A stretch of 19,155 nt of DNA. Origin: Candidatus Halarchaeoplasma halalkaliphilum. Its GTDB lineage: Archaea; Thermoplasmatota; Thermoplasmata; Halarchaeoplasmatales; Halarchaeoplasmataceae. A program made the translations under genes and the position numbers. The DNA lies in contig SLLU01000005.1 of the NCBI GenBank assembly GCA_007133925.1, positions 1-19,155 on the forward strand, in the 5' to 3' direction. The notes under the pieces were generated by a model. That model made no database searches and was not told where the DNA came from. It worked only from the letters and a program-made list of their open reading frames with translations. Below, one piece after another: positions 1 to 6,711 of this stretch. The first letter of the stretch is position 1, and each line of letters opens with the position of its first letter.

Positions 1-1145
1 ATGCAGGAAGGGTGATACCGTTCCCCGCATCTTCCGCATACATGGGCACGTTTCCCCAGGGATTCGAAACAGATAATGCAGGTATCGTTATTAACTTGTC
101 GGGTTTCCCCAATTTCTTCTACTATCTCTGTTTTCGCATCCGGTGTTCTCTTCATGATTATGATACCGACGGGTATCCATACCATGAGCAGGAGAACAAA
201 GTACAGTGGAGCACCCATGAGGCCTGTTTTTTTCTCGATGAGTATCGCCTCGGTGGAGGCGATCACGTCCCTATCACCGTTCATGTCCTCCACACTCACA
301 TGGTAGTGATAAATCCCTTCTTCGAGCTCCAGCCTTGTACCCCATGTATCGGGTTCGTCATAGAGGGGCATCAGTGGTTTTGTAGTTGGTACGCCGTTCT
401 CCGTGTAGTGCAGTGCCGCATTCCTTATGCCCACTGGACTGTGCAATCCTATGCGGAAATCCATGGGTTCTTTGGAACTTCCTACGTGCTCCCTGAAATC
501 GGCCCGGATGGAACTATTCAGCGTAAGGCGATATGTATCCGAACTGAAAACCGGCCCGTTGTCGTATTCGGCCTGGAACCTGTATTCGATTACACCGCTT
601 CGTTCCTGGGGCGGTATAAAACTGGTCCATGAACCCCCGTCCCTTACCGCGGTGACCCGGTGTGTCCTGTTCCTGGCGTCGGTGTAATGCAGATGCACCG
701 ATGTGGGTTCTATGTGGTAGGGGAACGATACGGACACCAGTGTTCCCTGGGTCTTGCAGATGGGATTGGGTGCCGGTGTGTGCCGGGAAAGGGCCCATCC
801 ACCGTTATCCCTCACATGAACGTACCTTATGGAGGTGCGGTTCCACCTTCCACCGATGTCCAGTGAGACTATCTCGTACTCCAAAAGACCGGAGGTCCAT
901 ACATGGGATATGCTGAAGATGAAAAGTCCTTCTTGGTGATGCATACTGTGGTTGTGAACCGTCCCGTGGAAGGTGTATTCCACGAACGCCTCCCGAATGC
1001 CCTCCGCTTCCACGGAGAACAGGATGTCATCTCCCAGAAGCACCTCGTCCGGAGTTTCCTGTGAGGGGAGGATCCTCCCGGCTGTTGATGCCAGGAACAA
1101 GGGAGAGAGTATTACCGCGAGCACTATGAGATGTCTTATACGCAT
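1..1145 (-). CDS. Type I membrane protein: beta-rich ectodomain, one TM, cytosolic RING/PHD-like zinc finger (3' part missing)
   Basis: I do not recognise a named family. Reading the minus strand from ATG 1145-1143 gives 381 codons open to the window edge. Residues 1-22 look like a signal peptide (MRIRH, then a hydrophobic run). Residues 30-305 are beta-rich and look like two or three Ig-like or Y_Y_Y-type domains. Residues 309-331 are a membrane segment followed by MKR. The cytosolic part holds C356-x2-C359-x10-C370-x2-C373-x4-H378-x2-C381, the start of a treble-clef, RING- or PHD-like zinc site, cut by the window edge. The ectodomain has a histidine cluster (H60, H64, H66, H69, H70). The start is supported by a TATA box about 24 nt upstream, so the mRNA is probably leaderless. 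The gene is divergent from the ABC operon and may sense or assist the same envelope process; that is inference. Confidence 0.82.
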   Translation of the reverse strand, partial: MRIRHLIVLAVILSPLFLASTAGRILPSQETPDEVLLGDDILFSVEAEGIREAFVEYTFHGTVHNHSMHHQEGLFIFSISHVWTSGLLEYEIVSLDIGGRWNRTSIRYVHVRDNGGWALSRHTPAPNPICKTQGTLVSVSFPYHIEPTSVHLHYTDARNRTHRVTAVRDGGSWTSFIPPQERSGVIEYRFQAEYDNGPVFSSDTYRLTLNSSIRADFREHVGSSKEPMDFRIGLHSPVGIRNAALHYTENGVPTTKPLMPLYDEPDTWGTRLELEEGIYHYHVSVEDMNGDRDVIASTEAILIEKKTGLMGAPLYFVLLLMVWIPVGIIIMKRTPDAKTEIVEEIGETRQVNNDTCIICFESLGKRAHVCGRCGERYHPSC

Positions 1146-1164
1146 CAACCTGGATGTAGGCAAG

Positions 1165-1173
1165 TATATATAT
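1165..1173 (-). promoter_or_regulatory. TATA box of the divergent membrane-protein gene
   Basis: A run of alternating T and A lies about 24 nt upstream of the ATG at 1145 on the minus strand. This is the usual archaeal distance for a TATA box serving a leaderless transcript, and no good Shine-Dalgarno sequence precedes the ATG. Confidence 0.6.
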
Positions 1174-1239
1174 GAACTTTATTGCCGGAGGACCTATCTC
1201 GAGGCGAGGGAGGGTTCACCCGCCCATGTATTGGTTGAA

Positions 1240-1273
1240 TATTTAAATAAGGTGGAATGTACTGTACAGGAGG
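1240..1273 (+). promoter_or_regulatory. TATA box and ribosome site of the ABC exporter operon
   Basis: TATTTAAATA at 1240-1249 predicts transcription start near 1270. AGGAGG at 1268-1273 lies 7 nt before ATG 1281. The in-frame ATG at 1257 precedes this ribosome site and is probably not used. Confidence 0.65.
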
Positions 1274-1280
1274 AATTACC

Positions 1281-2177
1281 ATGAAAGAACCGGTTATGGA
1301 CATACGCGGACTGACGAAGTACTACGGCGATGTGGTGGGCATAGAGGGCCTTGACCTCAAGGTGTATCCCGGGGAGATTATGGGATTTCTGGGACCTAAC
1401 GGTGCCGGAAAAACAACAACCATACGGGTATGCCTGGACCTCCTTCAGAAGAGTGAAGGAGAGGTGAAGATATTCGGTCTAGACTCCCACGAAGATTCCC
1501 TGGAGATACGTCGTCGTACCGGTTACTTACCCGGAGACTTCGGTATGTACAACGATCTTAGGGTGAAGACCATCTTGAAATACCTGCTTTCGCAGAACGG
1601 GATATCCGATACGAAAAAGATGGAGGAACTGGCCCATCGATTCGAACTGGATCTGAACAGGAAGTACGGTGAACTCTCCAAGGGTAACCGGCAGAAGGCG
1701 GGCATAGTACAGGCGTTCATGGCTGACCAGGACCTAATCATACTGGACGAGCCAACCTCTGGGCTGGATCCCTTGATGCAGAAGAAGTTCTACGAGTTCC
1801 TTAGGGAAGAAAGGGACAAGGGAAAGACAGTGTTCATGTCATCCCATATACTAGCGGAGGTGGAGGAGGTGTGCGATCGTGTGGCCATCATAAGGAGTGG
1901 TCATCTACAGGTGGTGGAGGACATACATTCGTTGAAGGAGAAGATGGGTAAGAAGCTGGTTGTGGAGTTCGAGAACCGTGTGGATACAGGTATGTTCGAG
2001 ATGGAGGGAGTCAACGATATCAGTATCCAAGGACGAATGGTGACCATGATCGTCACCAGCAATCTTGACGAGGTCATCAAAACCGTGTCCCGACAGAACA
2101 TTATCAACATTTCCCTGGAAACCTTCAGCCTGGAACATCTGTTCTTGACCTATTACTCCCGTGGAGGCTCTGAGTGA
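1281..2177 (+). CDS. ABC transporter ATP-binding protein, ABC-2 exporter type
   Basis: A 298-residue ATPase that should power the two permeases encoded next. Visible motifs: Walker A GPNGAGKTT at residues 38-46, a Y-L-P-G-D stretch at the Q-loop position (the Gln is replaced, as I recall is common in this exporter subfamily), the signature LSKGNRQK, Walker B LIILDEPTSGLDP, and the switch histidine in SSH. About 80 residues follow the ATPase core, as in ABC-2 ATPases of the CcmA/NatA type. The start at 1281 rests on the AGGAGG before it. The stop overlaps the ATG of the next gene by one base (TGATG), so the genes are translationally linked. The substrate cannot be read from the ATPase; multidrug, lipid or peptide export are all possible. 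Confidence 0.95.
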   Translation: MKEPVMDIRGLTKYYGDVVGIEGLDLKVYPGEIMGFLGPNGAGKTTTIRVCLDLLQKSEGEVKIFGLDSHEDSLEIRRRTGYLPGDFGMYNDLRVKTILKYLLSQNGISDTKKMEELAHRFELDLNRKYGELSKGNRQKAGIVQAFMADQDLIILDEPTSGLDPLMQKKFYEFLREERDKGKTVFMSSHILAEVEEVCDRVAIIRSGHLQVVEDIHSLKEKMGKKLVVEFENRVDTGMFEMEGVNDISIQGRMVTMIVTSNLDEVIKTVSRQNIINISLETFSLEHLFLTYYSRGGSE

Positions 2178-3244
2178 TGAAGTTCGGAAGAACCATGCTC
2201 ATGGAATTGAGGAACAGCTGGAGGGGTTACCTCATATTCACACTGGTGGTTGTACTGATCCTTGCAGGGATGGTGGAGATATTCCCGTCGGTTAGCGAGG
2301 CGTGGGAACACGAGCTGGATGGTGAGGAGAACATAGACATCGTAACCGTCGTGGAAGGTGATCTTGCGGAGATCAAGCTTACCTGGGTGGAGTGTCCCGG
2401 TGCTGACAATTATACCGTAATGGTGGGTAACAGCCCTTACATGATAGTTCCCCTGGACAGGATCGAGGGTATAGAGGGACGAGGGTACACATATCACGCA
2501 CCGCTGGAGGAAGGTACATTGCCCGAACTGTACTTTTCCGTGTTGGCCGTGGTGGATGGTGAGAGAGAGTTCGTGGGTACCGAGGGTACCATGGAGAGAT
2601 TGAACCCCCTGGAGGAGACGTTGGGTTTGAACTACGGAGACATACGGGGATTCCTGTCGGTGATATGGGGTATGTGGTTCGTTCTGCTCATAGGTCTTTA
2701 CATCGCCCTTGCGGCGGTGAACAGCATCTCAAAGGACTTCGAGGAAGGGCGTATGGATATCCTCCTTTCCCAACCCGTGTCAAGGAGGCAGTACATGCTG
2801 GAAAAGATCTCCGTTGTGGCCCTGGTCACCATGGTTTTACTGGTGATATCCGGTGCCGTGAGCGTGGCTTCCGTGAAAGCGGTGGGAGAACTGGAGACCA
2901 TATCAGCGTCCGCAATACTTCTGACGACAGTGCTATCATGGCCGCTTTTCCTGGTCATCATCACCTTTTCTGTACTGATGGCGGTCCTTCTCGGGAACTC
3001 GAGGAAGGCCCTGGGGATCACCTTTTTGTTCGTTCTCGTACAGTACGGCATCCATCTTGTTGGTGATATGGCAGAGGCTCTCGAGTACGTGAAGCCCTTT
3101 TCAATAATATATTACTGGAATCACGAATCTTTACTGTACGGAGAGGCGGTCGCATGGGGCGAGATAATGTTCCTCCTTGTACTCGCCATGGTTTTTGTGG
3201 TCTTATCTCTTTACATTTTCGAAAGGAGGGATGTACCTGCTTGA
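2177..3244 (+). CDS. ABC-2 type permease with a fibronectin-III-like ectodomain (first of a pair)
   Basis: A 355-residue membrane protein. TM1 lies near residues 19-36, followed by an outside loop of about 120 residues, then roughly five further TM segments from residue 162 on. Between them is the conserved ABC-2 stretch with acidic residues, PVSRRQY and EK (residues 187-210), which is expected to contact the ATPase. Residues about 55-135 of the loop read like one fibronectin-III domain: alternating beta strands with a Leu-Thr-Trp strand, an Asn-Tyr-Thr-Val strand and a late Tyr-Phe-Ser-Val strand. GGAGG at 2163-2167 serves either ATG 2177 or GTG 2174; ATG 2177 is preferred because it overlaps the upstream stop. 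The protein is clearly paralogous to the next gene, and the two probably form a heterodimeric channel. Confidence 0.9.
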   Translation: MKFGRTMLMELRNSWRGYLIFTLVVVLILAGMVEIFPSVSEAWEHELDGEENIDIVTVVEGDLAEIKLTWVECPGADNYTVMVGNSPYMIVPLDRIEGIEGRGYTYHAPLEEGTLPELYFSVLAVVDGEREFVGTEGTMERLNPLEETLGLNYGDIRGFLSVIWGMWFVLLIGLYIALAAVNSISKDFEEGRMDILLSQPVSRRQYMLEKISVVALVTMVLLVISGAVSVASVKAVGELETISASAILLTTVLSWPLFLVIITFSVLMAVLLGNSRKALGITFLFVLVQYGIHLVGDMAEALEYVKPFSIIYYWNHESLLYGEAVAWGEIMFLLVLAMVFVVLSLYIFERRDVPA

Positions 3245-4316
3245 GATCGTGGGGGGCAAAACATTCCTGATGGAGTTGAGAAAGGGTTGGAAGGGTTTCG
3301 CCATATTCACACTGGTGGTGGTATTGATCGCCGGAGGTATGACCCAACTCTACCCGGTGGTCCAGGAGGCAATGGAACCCGACGAGCTGGAAGGGGCGGA
3401 GTTCGTGAGCCTGGAGATGGTTGAAGAGGGGATATATCTGAGATGGGTGACCGTGCCCGAGGCCGTGGAGTACGTTGTCATAGAGGACAGTCATCCCTAC
3501 ATGGTCACTTCACATGAGGTTGAAAGAACCATCCAGAACCATACCATGGTCGTGCATACGGAGGGCGAACGGTATTTTGCCGTTATATACGTGACCCATG
3601 AGGGAGAATTTCCCCTGGGTATGGTCTCTACAGAGGAGACCAAAGACCCCTTGGAGGTGTTGATGGAAACTCCTTTCTACCGCATGTTCACCGCCGGCAG
3701 GTCGGACCTGACCTTCGATGAGATGGAGGGTTTTCTGTCCGTGGAACTCTACAGCTGGTGGATACTGCTGGTGGGTGTGTATCTATCGTACCTATCTGTG
3801 AAGAGCATAACCGATGATTACGAGGATAAGAGGATGGACATAGTATTCTCCACTCCTCTTTCCAGGGAACGGTACATCGTGGAAAAATTCTCGGCCCTTG
3901 GAGCGGTGGTCCTGGTGATGATGGTTCTGTCCGGCATATTCGTGATGCTCGCGGCGAGAACGGTGAGTGATGGAGGTGGAACCAATCTTCTCGTGGCCCT
4001 CGTGATATCGTGGCCCATGTTCCTGGTGATCATCGCCGTGTCAATGTTCCTTGCGGTGCTCACCGGCAGCTCAAGGAAAGCGGTGGGCCTCTCATTTGCC
4101 TTCATAATGTTGAACTATGGATTCTTCATGGCGGGGCACATGGTAGACAGCCTTTCTATGGTACACCCCTTCACCATATGCCATTACTGGGACTACAATT
4201 CGGTGCTTTTGGACGGTGTGGTGTATCCATGGCATCTCTTTCTGTTGACCGCCATCTCCGTGATCATCCTTTTGTTGACCATCAAGGTGTTCCAGGACAG
4301 AGACCTACCCGCTTGA
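3231..4316 (+). CDS. ABC-2 type permease with a fibronectin-III-like ectodomain (second of a pair)
   Basis: Paralogue of the preceding permease, with the same plan: an FLMELRKGW start motif, TM1, an outside loop with a fibronectin-III-like domain (residues about 60-130, with an Ile-Tyr-Leu-Arg-Trp strand and a Tyr-Phe-Ala-Val strand), then the TM bundle with TPLSRERY and EK. The start is uncertain. ATG 3231 overlaps the previous gene by 14 nt, but GGAGG at 3225-3229 lies only 1 nt before it. GTG 3249 would match the length of the first permease better, but then the ribosome site is 19 nt away. The last 51 residues are closely matched by the decayed fragment at 5868-6023. The operon ends here, and the next gene is convergent. 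Confidence 0.9.
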   Translation: MYLLEIVGGKTFLMELRKGWKGFAIFTLVVVLIAGGMTQLYPVVQEAMEPDELEGAEFVSLEMVEEGIYLRWVTVPEAVEYVVIEDSHPYMVTSHEVERTIQNHTMVVHTEGERYFAVIYVTHEGEFPLGMVSTEETKDPLEVLMETPFYRMFTAGRSDLTFDEMEGFLSVELYSWWILLVGVYLSYLSVKSITDDYEDKRMDIVFSTPLSRERYIVEKFSALGAVVLVMMVLSGIFVMLAARTVSDGGGTNLLVALVISWPMFLVIIAVSMFLAVLTGSSRKAVGLSFAFIMLNYGFFMAGHMVDSLSMVHPFTICHYWDYNSVLLDGVVYPWHLFLLTAISVIILLLTIKVFQDRDLPA

Positions 4317-4424
4317 GTTTTCAGGAGTAATACTCTTCGAGATAGGTCATCGGATTTTCAACGAAGTCGTGCATGGTTCTTTTCCATTTCCACGAACCTT
4401 TCAAAGTGGAGTTTTTACGTGGGA

Positions 4425-5228
4425 TTACGTATACGTTTGCATCTCATTTTCGATAGCTTCACGAATCCCCTCTTCGGGTGCCTCGTATCCCCAATATATC
4501 TCTTTACCGTTCACAAATATTCCTCGAAATATGCCGTGTTCCAAGAGATCATCCCGATCATGGATTTTGTACTCTTTCAATATTACCTTATCACCGTATT
4601 CTTCGGATACCTTTTTGACTCTGTTTGCTTCGATAACACTGGTTTGACAGAAGGGATTCCAGAACAGATCCACCACGATTTTATCCGTTACATGTTCGTA
4701 CTTATAACCCCGTTCCAAAAAGTCAACGTCCGGAGCGATGTCTTCAAAAGCCTTCAGCATCAATGCTTCGGTCAAATTTTCATCATTGAGTGCTCTACTC
4801 TTCACGATTTTAAATCCGCATCTTTCGAAGAATTCTCCGGGCATGAAAAAGAAATCCGGGAAATATGCCATGGTCAAAATACCTATCTTGCTCTGTTCCC
4901 TGGCCGCTTTCTCGGCTGAATCTATCAACGCCCTTCCCACACCTTGGTTTTTCGCATCGGACACCAAACAGGGGATGAACAGTAAATCCTGGCCCAGAGG
5001 ACCCCAGGGGGATATCTCGATGGGGAGCATGTATGCGAAACCCACATGTTTTCCGTCCTGAAGAGCTACCTTTATTCGTAGTCCTCTCTTGTGCATGTCC
5101 CTGAACCACTCGTTACGTATCTTGGAACAAAGGTCTGTTTCTGCGGACTCGTTAACATGGGTACAGGTACCTACATAATACTCGTCATGTTCATCCATAT
5201 CCCTGATTACCAGATTTTTCGATACCAT
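4425..5228 (-). CDS. GNAT N-acetyltransferase fused to a C-terminal thioredoxin-like domain (YoaP-like)
   Basis: A 267-residue two-domain protein. Residues 5-165 form a GNAT fold with a good acetyl-CoA loop (KNQGVGRA, residues 93-100) and a late FFERCGF strand, so it should transfer acetyl groups; the acceptor is unknown. Residues about 183-245 look thioredoxin-like: a beta strand, then WNPFC with a single cysteine (C194), a helix beginning EANRV, and a later IFVNGKEI strand. The layout resembles proteins I know as YoaP-like. ATG 5228 is preferred over an upstream in-frame ATG at 5288 because a TATA-like box at 5261-5268 would place the transcript start just before it. A paralogue sits at 15641-16432. 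Confidence 0.88.
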   Translation of the reverse strand: MVSKNLVIRDMDEHDEYYVGTCTHVNESAETDLCSKIRNEWFRDMHKRGLRIKVALQDGKHVGFAYMLPIEISPWGPLGQDLLFIPCLVSDAKNQGVGRALIDSAEKAAREQSKIGILTMAYFPDFFFMPGEFFERCGFKIVKSRALNDENLTEALMLKAFEDIAPDVDFLERGYKYEHVTDKIVVDLFWNPFCQTSVIEANRVKKVSEEYGDKVILKEYKIHDRDDLLEHGIFRGIFVNGKEIYWGYEAPEEGIREAIENEMQTYT

Positions 5229-5260
5229 GTTTAACGAACCTATTTGGGATATGTATAACA

Positions 5261-5268
5261 CTATATAT
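5261..5268 (-). promoter_or_regulatory. TATA-like box of the GNAT gene
   Basis: CTATATAT (plus strand) lies 33-40 nt upstream of the ATG at 5228. It predicts a short leader of about 10 nt and argues against the longer reading from 5288. No Shine-Dalgarno sequence is visible. Confidence 0.5.
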
Positions 5269-5352
5269 GGTTTGTCAGAACAATGCATTGATCAACCTTG
5301 ATATACTCGTAAGATCGTTTTGATATTGAAAAAGAAATAACGGAAGAAGAAA

Positions 5353-5398
5353 GTATAAATGCCAGTCTCTAGTTTTATTGATACCCAAAATGGAGAGG
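5353..5398 (+). promoter_or_regulatory. TATA box and ribosome site of the GyrI-like gene
   Basis: GTATAAAT at 5353-5360 predicts a start near 5382. GGAGAGG at 5392-5398 is 7 nt before ATG 5406. A second AT-rich patch (TTTTATTG, 5372-5379) is less well placed. Confidence 0.55.
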
Positions 5399-5405
5399 AA
5401 CGAAA

Positions 5406-5861
5406 ATGGAACCTAAGATCATAAAAAAAGACGAGATAATCATCGCCGGAGTAAGCGGTGACGGCTACAAAACAGCTGAATTGTGGGAGGAGTTCGATAG
5501 AAGAGATAGGGATACCGGTGTGAAGAATAAGTTATCCGATGACGGGTACGAGGTCCGCATATACTCGGACGAAAGTTGCGAATGTCATGCGGGTGCTTCG
5601 ATCTCAAGTACCGAGGGAAACGAGGATTTTGATATGCTGAGACTGCCGCCGAGCGAATATGCTGTCTTTGAGGTCCTAGTGGCAGAGGGATATGACAGTC
5701 AGAACGAAGCCATGGACAAGTGGATCGAGAACAATCCAGGTGGATATACCCAATCGAAATTGAAGGGGAAACCCTTCGTAGTGGAACATTACAACGAACG
5801 TTTTAAACCGGACGACCCGGACTCGATAGTCGAGATATGGGTGCCCATCACAAAGGGTTAG
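5406..5861 (+). CDS. GyrI-like / AraC-effector-binding-domain small-molecule binding protein
   Basis: A 151-residue stand-alone protein of the GyrI-like (SOUL-related) ligand-binding fold. Seen in the sequence: KKDEIIIAGVSGDG near the N-terminus as the first beta strand, a central YAVFEVLV strand, and the family-typical ending FVVEHYNERF followed by SIVEIWVPI, where the glutamate sits in the binding pocket. Members bind small, often cationic drug-like molecules, alone or as the sensor half of transcription factors; there is no DNA-binding domain here. TATA box and ribosome site support the start. The TAG stop at 5859-5861 is followed at once, in the same frame, by a fragment of an ABC-2 permease, so the gene may once have stood next to a third exporter copy. 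Confidence 0.82.
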   Translation: MEPKIIKKDEIIIAGVSGDGYKTAELWEEFDRRDRDTGVKNKLSDDGYEVRIYSDESCECHAGASISSTEGNEDFDMLRLPPSEYAVFEVLVAEGYDSQNEAMDKWIENNPGGYTQSKLKGKPFVVEHYNERFKPDDPDSIVEIWVPITKG

Positions 5862-5867
5862 TCCGGG

Positions 5868-6023
5868 GTTCATCCCTTCACCTTACCCCAGTACTGGGAC
5901 TACAACTAGGTACTGCTGGATGGTGTGGTGTATCCATGGTGGATTCTCCCGTTACTGTTGCTGGCCGTAGCAACATTCGCGGCTACATTGAAGGTGTTCC
6001 AGAACAGCGATATCCCATCGTGA
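5868..6023 (+). pseudogene. Decayed C-terminal tail of a third ABC-2 permease
   Basis: Read in frame from 5868, this stretch gives VHPFTLPQYWDYN, a TAG at 5907-5909, then VLLDGVVYPW, a hydrophobic segment and LKVFQNSDIPS, ending at TGA 6021-6023. The intact permease ends VHPFTICHYWDYN, S, VLLDGVVYPW, a hydrophobic segment, IKVFQDRDLPA. About 29 of 51 residues agree, and a good part of the DNA agrees with 4159-4316. Nothing upstream of 5862 matches a permease, so only the last membrane segment and tail remain. It is a remnant of a duplicated permease gene, unless the amber codons are read through (see findings). Confidence 0.85.
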
Positions 6024-6076
6024 ACGATCCGTTGTTGGTGTCCGGGCCATGTTCCCCTTTGATATACCCAACTCGT

Positions 6077-6086
6077 AAACTATAAT
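6077..6086 (+). promoter_or_regulatory. TATA-like box of the arsR-type gene
   Basis: AAACTATAAT lies 40-49 nt before ATG 6126. AAGGTG at 6115-6120 is a weak ribosome site 5 nt before the ATG. Confidence 0.45.
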
Positions 6087-6125
6087 AGCTCGTGCCGGTA
6101 TTTTCTCACGAAAAAAGGTGCGAAC

Positions 6126-6449
6126 ATGGAGATCCCGGAGGATATAGAGAGGGAACTGGAGAGGCGGGGTGGTATAGCAAAGCTGTTGGACAGATTGCGG
6201 GAAAAGGAAATAGAAGATAGTTGCCGGCTTTATAAAGCACTGTCCAGCGACCTCCGGCTGAAGATACTGTCCCTGCTGGGAGAGCAGGACCTCTGTGTTT
6301 GTCTTCTGAAAGATATACTGGGGATACAGGATTCCAAGCTGTCCTATCACCTATCGATACTGAAGGATCAGGGGCTCATAGAGGGTAAAAGGGATGCGAA
6401 CTTCATGATCTACCGCATAACCGAAAAGGGCAAGAAGTTCGTCCCGTAA
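6126..6449 (+). CDS. ArsR/SmtB-family metal(loid)-responsive transcription regulator
   Basis: A 107-residue winged-helix protein of usual ArsR length. Residues 36-52 (YKALSSDLRLKILSLL) form the dimer-and-helix start typical of the family. Residues 57-59 are C-V-C within DLCVCLL, matching the ELCVC motif that binds As(III)/Sb(III) in ArsR. The third cysteine of the classical E. coli site is absent (K62 region), but C33 lies N-terminal and could take part. The recognition helix lies near 69-80 (DSKLSYHLSILK), and the wing follows with MIYRIT. It converges on the redox protein and permease, and is the natural candidate to bind the palindrome at 7778-7797. The effector could be arsenite, another metal or an organoarsenical. 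Confidence 0.9.
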   Translation: MEIPEDIERELERRGGIAKLLDRLREKEIEDSCRLYKALSSDLRLKILSLLGEQDLCVCLLKDILGIQDSKLSYHLSILKDQGLIEGKRDANFMIYRITEKGKKFVP

Positions 6450-6457
6450 AAAGGCAG

Positions 6458-6694
6458 TCAGCTCTGAAGTATCTCTTTTATCTCCCGGGTACTCAACATC
6501 TTCCCACTGGACTTGATCTCGCCGTCTATGGCCAGAGCCGGGGTCATCATTACGCCCCTGGCGGTGATCTCTTCAATATCTTCAACCTTCTCTATCTCTG
6601 CCTGTATGCCCAGTTCATTTACAGCCGTTCTCACTTCCTTTTCAAGCCTTTTGCATTTTCGGCATCCGGATCCGAATATCTCGATCTTTTTCAT
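6458..6694 (-). CDS. Small thioredoxin-like redox-active disulfide protein
   Basis: A 78-residue protein of the archaeal small thioredoxin/glutaredoxin type (MTH895-like, redox-active disulfide protein 2). The active site is C11-R-K-C14 in GSGCRKC, followed by a helix rich in Lys and Glu. A cis-proline loop is seen in MMTPALAIDGEI. Length is normal for the family. The start at 6694 is fixed by AAAGGAGTG just upstream; a longer in-frame reading from 6784 would overlap the permease. It lies 17 nt after the permease stop and is surely co-transcribed. In such operons it may supply reducing power or bind the metal(loid) for the permease; that is inference from context. Confidence 0.9.
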   Translation of the reverse strand: MKKIEIFGSGCRKCKRLEKEVRTAVNELGIQAEIEKVEDIEEITARGVMMTPALAIDGEIKSSGKMLSTREIKEILQS

Positions 6695-6711
6695 TTCTTT
6701 CACTCCTTTTT

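Noticed and set aside
12..632. Long plus-strand open frame of 206 codons at the left edge
   Set aside because: It is antisense to the membrane protein on the minus strand, has no coherent domain pattern, and is rich in Cys, His and Trp as shadow frames are.
4424..4435. ACGTATACGT palindrome as an operator
   Set aside because: It lies at the last codons of the first GNAT gene, between convergent genes, away from any promoter.
5837..6085. Plus-strand frame of 82 codons between the GyrI-like and arsR-type genes
   Set aside because: It is out of frame with the recognisable permease tail at 5868-6023 and has no pattern of its own.
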